DNA of 64,000 nucleotides from assembly GCF_026341855.1 (NCBI RefSeq), contig NZ_JAPENW010000001.1:5571001-5635000 (forward strand), read 5' to 3'. Below the pieces are notes generated by a model. The model was given only the letters and a program-made list of their open reading frames with translations, did no database searches and was not told where the DNA came from. Positions 44,284 to 52,035 of this stretch are shown piece after piece (the first letter of the stretch is position 1; each line of letters starts with the position of its first letter). This stretch comes from Streptomyces sp. NBC_00568 (GTDB lineage Bacteria; Actinomycetota; Actinomycetes; Streptomycetales; Streptomycetaceae). The position numbers and the translations under genes were made by a program.

Positions 44284-44396
44284 CGACCGGCCTCCTGCGT
44301 GGTGTTGAGACTGTGCTTTCCCGGGGGCCGACCCCCGGACCCCCGGCCGACTCCGCGGTGAGCGCTCATCGACCGGCCTCCTGCGTGGTGTTGAGG
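44274..44396. repeat. 86-bp duplication at the tldD-tldE junction
   Basis: A 36-37-base sequence (GAGCGCTCATCGACCGGCCT and the following bases) occurs at 44274-44310 and again at 44360-44396. Each copy carries the last codons of tldD (LNTTQEAGR), the stop and a following ATG. The two copies are 86 bases apart, the space between them being unrelated sequence. Confidence 0.85.
44280..44369 (-). CDS. 29-codon ORF created between tldD and tldE
   Basis: ATG at 44369 overlaps the tldD stop (ATGA) and the stop at 44280-44282 overlaps the tldE ATG (ATGA). The peptide starts MSAHRGVGRG and ends LNTTQEAGR, so its start mimics TldE (MSA) and its end equals the TldD tail. It has the TldE ribosome binding site GGAGG copied before it. 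It may be a translation bridge keeping TldD and TldE coupled; a functional peptide is unlikely but cannot be excluded. Confidence 0.45.
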   Translation of the reverse strand: MSAHRGVGRGSGGRPPGKHSLNTTQEAGR

Positions 44397-45889
44397 ATGT
44401 TGACACCCTTGAAGAGGGCCGACGGGCAGCCGTGCGACACCGCGGCGACCTGGCCCGGCTGAGCCTTGCCGCAGTTGAAGGCGCCGCCGAGGACATACGT
44501 CTGCGGGCCGCCCACCGCGGCCATCGAACCCCAGAAGTCGGTGGTCGTCGCCTGGTACGCGACATCGCGGAGCTGACCCGTGATCCGGCCGTTCTCGATC
44601 TTGAAGAAGCGCTGACCGGTGAACTGGAAGTTGTAGCGCTGCATGTCGATGGACCAAGACCGGTCGCCGACGACGTAGATGCCGCGGTCGACGCCCCCGA
44701 TCAGGTCCTCGGTGGCCAGCCCGCCGGGGTCCGGCTGGAGGGACACGTTGGCCATGCGCTGCACGGGCACATGCCCGGGGGAGTCGGCGTACGCGCATCC
44801 GTTGGAACGGTCGAAGCCGGTCAGCTTCGCGATCCGCCGGTCCAGCTGGTAGCCGACGAGCGTGCCGTCCTTCACCAGGTCCCAGGACTGGCCCGCGACG
44901 CCCTCGTCGTCGTACCCGACGGTCGCCAGGCCGTGCTCGGCGGTGCGGTCGCCGGTCACGTTCATCAGCTCGGAGCCGTACCTGAGCTTGCCGAGCTGGT
45001 CGAAGGTGGCGAAGGACGTCCCGGCGTACGCGGCCTCGTAGCCGAGCGCGCGGTCCAGCTCGGTGGCGTGCCCGATGGACTCGTGGATGGTCAGCCACAG
45101 GTTGGAAGGGTCGACGACGAGGTCGTACAGCCCCGCCTCGACGCTCGGCGCCCGCATCTTCTCCGCGAGCAGCTCGGGAATCCGTTCCAGTTCGGAGTCC
45201 CAGTCCCAGCCCGTGCCCCGCAGGTACTCCCAGCCGCGCCCGACGGGCGGCGCGATCGTCCGCATCGAGTCGAACTCGCCGCTGGACTCGTCGACGGCGA
45301 CCGCGGTGAGCTGCGGATGCAGCCGCACCCGCTGCTGCGTGGTCACGGTCCCGGCGGTGTCGGCGTAGAACTTGTTCTCGTGCACGGTCATCAGCGAGGC
45401 GTCGACATGGTTGACGCCGTCGGCCGCCAGCAGCCGAGCGCTCCAGTCCGAGAGCAGCCCCGCCTTCTCCTCGTCCGGCACGGAGAAGGGATCGATCTCG
45501 TACGAGGAGACCCACGTCTTCTCGGCGTGCACCGGCTCCCCGGCCAGCTCGACGCGCTCGTCGGAACCGGCCGCCTTGATCACCTGGGCCGACAGCTTCG
45601 CCATCGCCACGGCCTGCGATGCGACCTTCGCGGCCGCGTCCATGGTCAGGTCCACGCCCGACGCGAACCCCCAGGTGCCGCCGTGCACGACCCGTACCGC
45701 GTACCCCAGGTCGGTGGTGTCCGACGATCCGGCCGGCTTGGCGTCGCGCAGCCGCAAGGACGCGCTGCGCACCCGCTCGAACCGGAAGTCCGCGTGGTCG
45801 GCGCCCAGCGCCCGCGCCCGCGCGAGCGCGGCGTCGGCGAGTGCGCGAAGCGGTAGCGCCGTGAAGGCTTCGTCGATGGAATGAGGCAC
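44366..45889 (-). CDS. tldD: TldD family metalloprotease catalytic subunit
   Basis: A 507-residue protein. The zinc motif is TIHESIGHATELDRALGYE (HExxxH), present as expected for the catalytic partner. Other family parts: FASGVDLTMDAAAKVASQAV and YVVGDRSWSIDMQRYNFQFTG. The GTG at 45889 follows GGGAG. The TldD/TldE pair is known to trim peptides in RiPP maturation and antitoxin turnover; the target in this organism is unknown, and no RiPP precursor is visible nearby. Confidence 0.93.
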   Translation of the reverse strand: MPHSIDEAFTALPLRALADAALARARALGADHADFRFERVRSASLRLRDAKPAGSSDTTDLGYAVRVVHGGTWGFASGVDLTMDAAAKVASQAVAMAKLSAQVIKAAGSDERVELAGEPVHAEKTWVSSYEIDPFSVPDEEKAGLLSDWSARLLAADGVNHVDASLMTVHENKFYADTAGTVTTQQRVRLHPQLTAVAVDESSGEFDSMRTIAPPVGRGWEYLRGTGWDWDSELERIPELLAEKMRAPSVEAGLYDLVVDPSNLWLTIHESIGHATELDRALGYEAAYAGTSFATFDQLGKLRYGSELMNVTGDRTAEHGLATVGYDDEGVAGQSWDLVKDGTLVGYQLDRRIAKLTGFDRSNGCAYADSPGHVPVQRMANVSLQPDPGGLATEDLIGGVDRGIYVVGDRSWSIDMQRYNFQFTGQRFFKIENGRITGQLRDVAYQATTTDFWGSMAAVGGPQTYVLGGAFNCGKAQPGQVAAVSHGCPSALFKGVNILNTTQEAGR

Positions 45890-46013
45890 CGAGGTCTCCC
45901 TGCTGTCGTGGCCCGTCGGGTCCGATCATGTCGCGCGGGCGGGTCCGGCGGCCACGCCTTTGCCGTCACCGGGCGCGTCTTTCGGCCTTGCGGCCTCGGC
46001 TTTCTGTAGGGAT

Positions 46014-46043
46014 CCGACAGCAGGCACCCGAACCCACTGTCGG
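46014..46043. promoter_or_regulatory. inverted repeat upstream of fabG
   Basis: CCGACAG and CTGTCGG (16-nt loop), overlapped by GGCACC/GGTGCC, lie about 100 bases upstream of the fabG start. It could be an operator or a leader stem; I know no matching regulator. Confidence 0.3.
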
Positions 46044-46138
46044 TGCCCGATTCTCTGAGAGGCCGCGCGGACCGATAGGTTTTCGAGGAAGGCGCCTGTA
46101 TTGCAGGGGTTTCAGTCCGCTATCGAAAGGGTGATCCG

Positions 46139-46858
46139 TTGAGCCGCTCGGTTCTCGTCACCGGAGGCAACCGGGGCATCGGCCTCGCCATCGCCCGCGC
46201 ATTCGCCGACGCAGGCGACAAGGTCGCGATCACGTACCGGTCCGGTGAGCCGCCGGCCGCCCTGACGGAATTGGGGTGCCTGGCGGTCAAGTGCGACATC
46301 ACCGACACCGAGCAGGTGGAGCAGGCCTACAAGGAGATCGAGGCCGAGCACGGCCCGGTCGAGGTCCTGGTCGCCAACGCCGGCGTCACCAAGGACCAGC
46401 TGCTGATGCGCATGTCCGAGGAGGACTTCACCTCGGTCATCGACACGAACCTCACCGGCGCCTTCCGCGTCGTCAAGCGCGCCAACCGTGGCATGCTGCG
46501 GGCCAAGAAGGGCCGCGTCGTCCTCATCTCGTCGGTCGTCGGGCTGCTCGGCTCCGCGGGGCAGGCGAACTACGCCGCGTCCAAGGCCGCCCTTGTCGGC
46601 TTCGCGCGTTCGCTCGCCCGGGAACTCGGCTCGCGCAACCTCACCTTCAACGTCGTCGCGCCCGGCTTCGTCGACACCGACATGACGCAGGCGCTCACCG
46701 ACGAGCAGCGCGCGAACATCGTGTCGCAGGTGCCGCTGGGCCGCTACGCGCAGCCCGAGGAGATCGCCGCGACGGTGCGGTTCCTCGCCTCGGACGACGC
46801 CTCGTACATCACTGGAGCCGTCATCCCGGTTGACGGCGGACTGGGAATGGGTCACTGA
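46139..46858 (+). CDS. fabG: 3-oxoacyl-ACP reductase FabG
   Basis: A 239-residue SDR that reduces 3-oxoacyl-ACP with NADPH in fatty acid elongation. Motifs: VTGGNRGIGLAIARAF, LVANAGVTKDQLLMRM, SSVVGLLGSAGQANYAASKAAL (Ser, then the Tyr-x-x-x-Lys pair) and VVAPGFVDTDM. The start is a TTG at 46139, with AAAGGG upstream. The following gene starts 5 bases after its stop. Its neighbour is the enoyl reductase, so this is the FAS II pair I recall as SCO1815-SCO1814 in S. coelicolor. Other SDRs in the window are less FabG-like. Confidence 0.95.
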   Translation: MSRSVLVTGGNRGIGLAIARAFADAGDKVAITYRSGEPPAALTELGCLAVKCDITDTEQVEQAYKEIEAEHGPVEVLVANAGVTKDQLLMRMSEEDFTSVIDTNLTGAFRVVKRANRGMLRAKKGRVVLISSVVGLLGSAGQANYAASKAALVGFARSLARELGSRNLTFNVVAPGFVDTDMTQALTDEQRANIVSQVPLGRYAQPEEIAATVRFLASDDASYITGAVIPVDGGLGMGH

Positions 46859-46863
46859 TCACC

Positions 46864-47631
46864 ATGAGCGGAATTCTCGAGGGCAAGCGCGTCCTCATCA
46901 CCGGTGTGCTGATGGAGTCCTCCATCGCCTTCCACACCGCCAAGCTGGCCCAGGAGCAGGGCGCCGAGATCATCCTGACCGCGTTCCCGCGGCCCACGCT
47001 GACCGAGCGCATCGCCAGGAAGCTCCCGAAGCCCACCAAGGTCATCGAGCTCGACGTCACCAACGAAGAGCACCTCGGCCGCCTCGCCGATGTCGTGGGC
47101 GAGGAGCTGGGCAGCCTCGACGGCGTCGTGCACTCCATCGGCTTCGCGCCGCAGGACGCCCTCGGCGGCAACTTCCTCAACACGCCGTTCGAGTCGGTCG
47201 CCACGGCCATGCACGTCTCGGCGTTCTCCCTGAAGTCGCTGACCATGGCCTGCCTGCCGCTGATGCAGAACGGCGGCTCCGTCGTCGGCCTCACCTTCGA
47301 CGCGCAGTACGCCTGGCCGCAGTACGACTGGATGGGTCCGGCCAAGGCCGCCCTGGAGGCCACCAGCCGCTACATGGCGCGCGACCTGGGCAAGCAGAAC
47401 ATCCGCTGCAACCTCATCTCGGCGGGCCCGATCGGCTCCATGGCCGCCAAGTCCATCCCGGGCTTCGGCGAGCTCGCCTCGGTGTGGGACAGCCGCGCGC
47501 CCCTGGAGTGGGACCTCAAGGACCCGGAGCCGGCCGGCAAGGGCGTCGTCGCCCTGCTGAGCGACTGGTTCCCGAAGACCACGGGCGAGATCATTCACGT
47601 GGACGGCGGTCTGCACGCCATCGGCGCGTAA
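46864..47631 (+). CDS. fabI: enoyl-ACP reductase (NADH) FabI/InhA
   Basis: A 255-residue reductase that completes each FAS II cycle. Family motifs: GILEGKRVLITGVLMESSIAFHTAKLAQEQG (in part), IGFAPQDALGG, the catalytic YAWPQYDWMGPAKAALE with the Tyr-x6-Lys spacing of InhA/FabI, and SAGPIGSMAAKSIPGF. It ends HVDGGLHAIGA. It is closely spaced after fabG and presumably co-transcribed. It is the target class of isoniazid and triclosan. A terminator follows at 47649. Confidence 0.96.
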   Translation: MSGILEGKRVLITGVLMESSIAFHTAKLAQEQGAEIILTAFPRPTLTERIARKLPKPTKVIELDVTNEEHLGRLADVVGEELGSLDGVVHSIGFAPQDALGGNFLNTPFESVATAMHVSAFSLKSLTMACLPLMQNGGSVVGLTFDAQYAWPQYDWMGPAKAALEATSRYMARDLGKQNIRCNLISAGPIGSMAAKSIPGFGELASVWDSRAPLEWDLKDPEPAGKGVVALLSDWFPKTTGEIIHVDGGLHAIGA

Positions 47632-47648
47632 GCGCCCACGCACGGCAT

Positions 47649-47689
47649 CGACGCCCCGTTTCCCGCAGCGCGCGGGGAGCGGGGCGTCG
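47649..47689 (+). terminator. terminator of the fabG-fabI operon
   Basis: CGACGCCCCG and CGGGGCGTCG form a 10-bp perfect outer stem, with TCCCGC/GCGGGGA inside, beginning 18 bases after the fabI stop. Confidence 0.85.
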
Positions 47690-47785
47690 CCCGTTCGGCC
47701 TATTCGACCGGGCGCCCCGGACCCCGTGGCCCGCAGGCTGGGAGAACGCACCGCCCCGCAGCCGTACGGCCGAGGAGGTCCCCTT

Positions 47786-48142
47786 GTGCGCCTGTCCCGC
47801 CGCTTTGCTCCGGTGTTCGCCGCTGTCGCTCTGGTGATGGCCGTGCCGTACGACGCGATGCCCCACCCGCGCGTGGTGAGCGTGAACGCGGGGTCCCGGC
47901 CCTCCGCGCCCCAGCCGTTCGGCGCCGCGTGCCGGACCACGGTCACCGGCTCCCATGTCGTCGCGTACTGCCACAACCCCTATGTGGACGCCGACCGCGT
48001 CCGGCTGCACATCGAGTGCGCCCGCTGGTGGGACATCGACACCGACAGCGCCCCGGTCGACGTGGGGCCCGCGGCCACGGTGCGGCTGACCGGCCGATGC
48101 TGGAAGGAGGTCCGCGCGGCCTGGATCACCCACGGGACCTGA
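47786..48142 (+). CDS. small secreted hypothetical protein
   Basis: A 118-residue protein with a signal peptide (VRLSRRFAPVFAAVALVMAV) followed by a mature domain with four cysteines (CRTTV, YCHNP, ECARW, RCWKE), which could form two disulfides. I do not recognise a family. The GTG at 47786 has GAGGAGG 7 bases upstream. It stands alone between the fab operon and the convergent FadR-type gene. Confidence 0.8.
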   Translation: MRLSRRFAPVFAAVALVMAVPYDAMPHPRVVSVNAGSRPSAPQPFGAACRTTVTGSHVVAYCHNPYVDADRVRLHIECARWWDIDTDSAPVDVGPAATVRLTGRCWKEVRAAWITHGT

Positions 48143-48173
48143 CGGTCGGCCGCCGGAGCTCGGGACCTGACGG

Positions 48174-48887
48174 TCAGCCGCCGGGGCGGGCGCCCGGTGC
48201 CTGTCCCTGGCCGCCCGGCCGTCCCGGCCGGCACTGGAACGGATAGCTCGCGGCCTCCGCGGCCGCGGCCTCCGCGTCGCCCGCGCGGATCGCGTCTACC
48301 AGCCGGGTGTGATCCATGTATGTCTCCGGCGTCAGTTCCTTGCCGACGTCCTCGCGCAGCCAGTCGCGCAGCACCTCGCCCAGATCCGCGTACATCGCCG
48401 TCATGACGTCATTGCGGGACGCGGCCACCACCGCCATGTGGAAGGTCGCGTCGGCGGCCACGAAGGCCTCCGCGTCGCCCGACTCCCAGGCCTCCTCGCG
48501 GCGTACGAGGAGCGCGTCCAGCTGCTTGAGATCACGCTCGGTGCGCCGCTCGGCGGCCAGCCTCGCGGCGCTCGACTCCAGGGTGGAACGCAGTTCGGCG
48601 ATGTGCCGCGGGTCGGCGTCCGCGAACCGGCGGTGCATCACGCCCGCCAGCTCGCTGGTCGCCACGACATAGGTGCCGGAACCCTGCCGGATGTCCAGCA
48701 GCCCGTTGTGGGCGAGCGCCCGGACCGCCTCGCGCACCGTGTTGCGGGCGACGCCGAGCTGATCGACGAGCTCCGGCTCGGTGGGGATACGGGAGCCCAC
48801 CGGCCACTCGCCCGAGGTGATCTGGTTCCGCAGCTCGGAGATGACCTGCTCGGACAGGGCCGAACGGCGGGGATGGCTCAGCGGCAT
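48174..48887 (-). CDS. FadR-type GntR family transcriptional regulator
   Basis: A 237-residue regulator. The N-terminal winged helix reads SALSEQVISELRNQITSGEW, then PTEPELVDQLGVARNTVREAVRAL. The C-terminal FCD domain binds a small carboxylate, probably through metal-coordinating histidines (ADATFHMAVVAASRN, MDHTRLVDAI). It is divergent from the CynX/NimT transporter and likely controls it through the palindromes near 48972-48995. Confidence 0.92.
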   Translation of the reverse strand: MPLSHPRRSALSEQVISELRNQITSGEWPVGSRIPTEPELVDQLGVARNTVREAVRALAHNGLLDIRQGSGTYVVATSELAGVMHRRFADADPRHIAELRSTLESSAARLAAERRTERDLKQLDALLVRREEAWESGDAEAFVAADATFHMAVVAASRNDVMTAMYADLGEVLRDWLREDVGKELTPETYMDHTRLVDAIRAGDAEAAAAEAASYPFQCRPGRPGGQGQAPGARPGG

Positions 48888-48971
48888 GACGGTCCTTCGT
48901 ACGGGCCCGAGTGTGGTCGTTCGCGCCGGGCTACAGGATCCGGAGATTAACGCAGCGGGATTGGACAGCCA

Positions 48972-48995
48972 ATCATCCCATGATTCTATGATGGG
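48972..48995. promoter_or_regulatory. overlapping inverted repeats, candidate GntR operator
   Basis: ATCAT-CCC-ATGAT (48972-48984) is perfect, and CCCATGAT-TCT-ATGATGGG (48977-48995) matches at 7 of 8 positions per arm. They lie in the 139-base divergent promoter region, and are AT-richer than their surroundings. Confidence 0.6.
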
Positions 48996-49026
48996 GAGCA
49001 TGGCCCCCGAGGAAACCCGGACGACG

Positions 49027-50298
49027 ATGACGTCCCCCGCGATACATCGATCCACCGAGAGCGCGGCACCCGGAACGCCCGCCACGCGCGCGTGGACGAC
49101 GCGGCTCGTGGTCGTCGGCATCGTCCTCACCGCGCTCAACCTGCGCCCGGCCATCACCAGCCTCGGCGCCCTCCTCGAAGAAGTGCGCGACGGGCTCGGC
49201 ATGAGCGGCAGCGTCGCCGGACTGCTCACCTCCGTGCCGCCCCTCTGCTTCGCCGTCTTCGGTGTGATGGCACCCCGGCTCGCCCGCCGCTTCGGGGCCG
49301 CCGCCGTCGTCTGCGCGGGCATGGTCGCCATCACGACGGGCCTGGCCCTGCGCCCGTACATAGGGGGCACGGCCGGCTTCCTGGCCGCCAGCGCGCTCGC
49401 TCTCATGGGCATCGCCGTCAGCAACGTCCTGATGCCGGTCATCGTCAAGCGCTGGTTCCCCGACCGGGTCGGGTCCATGACGGGCCTGTACTCGATGGCC
49501 CTCGCGCTCGGCACCTCGGCCGCGGCCGCGGTGACCGTCCCCCTGACCGGCGCCCTGGGAGGCGGCTGGCAGTCCGGGCTCGTGGTCTGGGCCGGACTCG
49601 CGGCGGCGGCCGTCCTCCCGTGGATTCCGCTGGTACGCGCGCGGGGCGCCGCATCGCGCCCCGACGACCGTGCGCCCGCCGCGGCCGGCAGCACCCGGCA
49701 CGAGCCCGACGGACTGCGCATCACCCGCAGCCGTACCGCCTGGGCGCTCGCCGTCTTCTTCGGCCTCCAGGCCACCGCCGCCTACATCACGATGGGCTGG
49801 ATGGCGCAGATCTTCCGCGACGCGGGCGTCGCCGCCGGGACCGCGGGACTGCTCCTCGCCGTCACGATGGTGATGGGCGTGCCGCTGGCCTTCGTCATCC
49901 CGCGCCTCGCCACCCGCCTGCCCCACCAGGGCCCCATCGTGGTCGCCCTCGGCGTCTGCGGGCTCGCCGGTTACGCGGGCCTCTACCTGGCACCTGCGGC
50001 CGGTGCCTGGGCCTGGGCCCTGCTGCTTGGCGTCTCCAACTGCGCCTTTCCGCTGGCCCTCACCATGGTCGGCATGAGGGCCCGGACCGGCGCGGGCGTC
50101 GCCAAGCTGTCGGCGTTCGCCCAGAGCACCGGCTATCTGCTCTCGATCCCGGGCCCCCTGCTCGTGGGCGTGCTCTACCAGCACAGCGGCGGCTGGGGCC
50201 TGCCGCTCGCGATGATGGCGGCGCTGATGATTCCGCAGATCGGCGTCGGCATCCTGGCGGGCCGCGACCGCACGGTGGAGGACGAGGCGGCGGGCTGA
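49027..50298 (+). CDS. CynX/NimT family MFS transporter
   Basis: A 423-residue transporter with twelve predicted spans and motifs of the CynX family: ALNLRPAITSLGALLEEVRDGLG at the start, LTSVPPLCFAVFGVMAPRLARRFG, and LFLLGVSNCAFPLALTMVGMR (approximately). Members carry cyanate or nitroimidazole-like compounds, but the substrate is unknown. Several starts are possible (48988, 49000, 49027); 49027 has GAGGAAA about 12 bases upstream. A 38-residue membrane protein gene follows and is probably co-transcribed. Confidence 0.9.
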   Translation: MTSPAIHRSTESAAPGTPATRAWTTRLVVVGIVLTALNLRPAITSLGALLEEVRDGLGMSGSVAGLLTSVPPLCFAVFGVMAPRLARRFGAAAVVCAGMVAITTGLALRPYIGGTAGFLAASALALMGIAVSNVLMPVIVKRWFPDRVGSMTGLYSMALALGTSAAAAVTVPLTGALGGGWQSGLVVWAGLAAAAVLPWIPLVRARGAASRPDDRAPAAAGSTRHEPDGLRITRSRTAWALAVFFGLQATAAYITMGWMAQIFRDAGVAAGTAGLLLAVTMVMGVPLAFVIPRLATRLPHQGPIVVALGVCGLAGYAGLYLAPAAGAWAWALLLGVSNCAFPLALTMVGMRARTGAGVAKLSAFAQSTGYLLSIPGPLLVGVLYQHSGGWGLPLAMMAALMIPQIGVGILAGRDRTVEDEAAG

Positions 50299-50370
50299 CC
50301 ACCGGCCCGGCCCGCCCGGGAACCGGGCCCCGGCGGCGGCCGGACGCACCCGGGGTGCGAGAATGACCGC

Positions 50371-50487
50371 ATGCCTGTGCTCGACCCGAATCCCCAGAAC
50401 GGCCAGAAGAAGCTGCTGCTCGTGTTCGGCGCGATGCTGGCCATCACAGTGATCATCGGCATCGTCGCGTCCATCGCGTCACCGTGA
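50371..50487 (+). CDS. SGM_5486-like small transporter-associated membrane protein
   Basis: A 38-residue protein, MPVLDPNPQNGQKKLLLVFG, followed by one membrane span (AMLAITVIIGIVASIA). It begins 72 bases after the transporter gene. I recall a family named SGM_5486 transporter-associated proteins found next to CynX/NimT permeases, and the wording fits. The likely role is as a small partner of the permease. The short basic NGQKK faces the cytoplasm. Confidence 0.75.
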   Translation: MPVLDPNPQNGQKKLLLVFGAMLAITVIIGIVASIASP

Positions 50488-50585
50488 ACGGCGAAGCCCC
50501 GCGCCCTGCGGCGTCGCGCTGACCGCCGTGGCATCCGTGCCATGACGCCCCGCTCGCCCCTCCAGGACACGTCCTCCCCGACGGC

Positions 50586-50601
50586 GGCCCGCCTTCGGGC
50601 C
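50586..50601 (+). terminator. short hairpin after the CynX/SGM_5486 transcript
   Basis: GGCCCG-CCTT-CGGGCC, a 6-bp stem extended by imperfect GC pairs, about 100 bases after the small ORF. Weak as a terminator but the only candidate. Confidence 0.4.
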
Positions 50602-50753
50602 CGGGGGTGGGGCTAACCCCCCGTCCCCTAGGGGGTGAGTGTCAGGGTCAAGTGGGTGGATCACCGGATGGGTTGAGGGCCGCGGAGTCCGTAGTTTCGA
50701 GTTGTGGCCGCGAGAGGCGGCCCAGGGACCACTCGAAGACTCACGGAGGCGGC

Positions 50754-50969
50754 ATGTCGGCCCATACGCACACCCGGCCCCACCCGGCGACCACGGGCCG
50801 CGTGGACATCCGACTGCCCTGGTGGGCCCTCGCCCTGCCGGTGCTCGCCTTCGTCACCCTGCTGCTCATGATCCTCAACCCGGCGGACGCGCATGCCGCG
50901 GGCAGCGACCCGGCGATCACGCACATGTTCGAACGTATCCAGCAGGCGGTGCTGAACAACACCCCGTGA
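50754..50969 (+). CDS. small single-span membrane protein
   Basis: A 71-residue protein, MSAHTHTRPHPATTGRVDIR, with a hydrophobic span LPWWALALPVLAFVTLLLMI, and a C-terminal helix (SDPAITHMFERIQQAVLNN). The N-terminus is histidine-rich (HTHTRPH) and a CbtB-like role is possible but weak. GGAGG lies 4 bases before the ATG. The upstream region has a GGCCCG/CGGGCC hairpin at 50586-50601. Confidence 0.8.
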   Translation: MSAHTHTRPHPATTGRVDIRLPWWALALPVLAFVTLLLMILNPADAHAAGSDPAITHMFERIQQAVLNNTP

Positions 50970-51069
50970 GCCGCGCCGGCCGCGCGCCCCGGAGCACCCC
51001 CGGGCGCCCCTGAGCCCCACCGATCGACCCACCGGCCACGTCACCGGCTCACCACGGCAGCCCGGGCCA

Positions 51070-51159
51070 ACCGTGCCACCACGGCGGACCGTGCCACCAC
51101 GGCGGACCGTGCCACCACGGCGGACCGTGCCACCACGGCGGACCGTGCCACCACGGCGG
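51070..51159. repeat. five perfect 18-bp tandem repeats
   Basis: ACCGTGCCACCACGGCGG repeats five times with no variation, starting at 51070, 51088, 51106, 51124 and 51142. The unit has an internal CCGTG/CACGG inverted repeat. There are no spacers. Confidence 0.95.
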
Positions 51160-51313
51160 ACCACGCCGGATCAGCCGTACGGCCGCCGAACCACCGCCCA
51201 CCGCCGCCGAACCGCCGCCCGCCGCCGGACCACCGACCGCCGCAGTACCGCCCCCCGTCGAACCGCGCCCTTCCACAGAGACGGGCGCCGCCCCGCTCCC
51301 GGGCAGACCGTTT

Positions 51314-51401
51314 CACCCCCGAAGAGGTACGGGATCACCCCTGGAGGGGTACGGCATCACCCCTGACGGGGCAGGCCGTCACCCCCGTCGGGGGAGCGCA
51401 T
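51314..51401. repeat. four 22-bp tandem repeats, each with a mini hairpin
   Basis: Units start with CACCCC at 51314, 51336, 51358 and 51380. Three contain CCCC-NNNN-GGGG and the sequence between (TACGGCAT) is partly conserved. They sit about 45-130 bases upstream of the sixA start. Confidence 0.8.
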
Positions 51402-51446
51402 CAACTCCCTGCGCCCCATGGCATGTTTCGTGCGAAGCTGGGACGC

Positions 51447-51965
51447 ATGAGCGTCGCAGAACCCCGCAGGATTGTCCTCTTCCGGCATGCGAAAGCCGAC
51501 TGGCCGCAGATGTCCGACCATGAGCGGCCGCTCGCCGACCGGGGCCGCATGGACGCCGCCGTCGCCGGACGCAGGCTGGCCGACACAGGCATCCCCTTCG
51601 ACCTGGCCCTCTGCTCCACCGCGATCCGGACCCGTGAGACGTGGAAGCACGCCGTCCAGGAGCTCCCGCACCGGCCGAAAACGGTCTATGAGGAGCGGCT
51701 CTACGAAGCCTCGCCCGGCGAGCTGATCGCCGTGCTCAACGAAACCCCGGACGACGCGACGAACGTGATCCTCATCGGTCACAACCCGGGCGTACACGGT
51801 CTGGCCGACGTCCTGGCGGGCCGGGCCGAGGGCGACACCCGCGCCCGGATGACCGCCCATGGCTTCCATACCGCCGCTTTCGCGGTGCTCTCCTTCGACG
51901 GCCCCTGGAAATCCCTGGAGCCCGGATCGGCCGCCCTGACCGACTACTGGGCGCCGACGGAGTGA
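51447..51965 (+). CDS. SixA-type histidine phosphatase family protein
   Basis: A 172-residue phosphatase of the branch 2 phosphoglycerate mutase-like fold. The catalytic motif is LFRHAKADWPQ (RHG variant), with the second histidine in IGHNPGVHGLADVL. SixA dephosphorylates histidine residues of phosphorelay proteins in E. coli; here the substrate is unknown. The ATG at 51447 follows GGGA. It is convergent with serB and ends in a shared hairpin. Confidence 0.9.
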   Translation: MSVAEPRRIVLFRHAKADWPQMSDHERPLADRGRMDAAVAGRRLADTGIPFDLALCSTAIRTRETWKHAVQELPHRPKTVYEERLYEASPGELIAVLNETPDDATNVILIGHNPGVHGLADVLAGRAEGDTRARMTAHGFHTAAFAVLSFDGPWKSLEPGSAALTDYWAPTE

Positions 51966-51983
51966 ACCCACCCCTACGTCGGC

Positions 51984-52015
51984 GGGAGCCCGGCACCACC
52001 ACGATGCCGGGCCCC
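51984..52015. terminator. bidirectional terminator between sixA-like gene and serB
   Basis: GCCCGGCA (51988-51995) and TGCCGGGC (52005-52012) form an 8-bp stem with a 9-nt loop, extended by GGG/CCC. Confidence 0.75.
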
Positions 52016-52035
52016 CGTCCGTCGTAGGACGTCAC

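Larger units (their letters stand above)
50970..51446. other. gene-free region with two tandem-repeat arrays
   Basis: About 480 bases between the single-span protein and sixA with no credible gene. The left part holds the 18-bp array (51070-51159), the centre is proline-coding-like GC sequence, and the right part holds the 22-bp array (51314-51401), which abuts the sixA promoter region. Confidence 0.65.

Noticed and set aside
46139..47631. fabG-fabI as part of a polyketide or other biosynthetic cluster
   Set aside because: There are no ketosynthase, acyltransferase or carrier genes nearby; the pair matches primary FAS II.
51070..51401. CRISPR-like repeat arrays
   Set aside because: The 18-bp and 22-bp units are directly adjacent without unique spacers and no cas gene is present.
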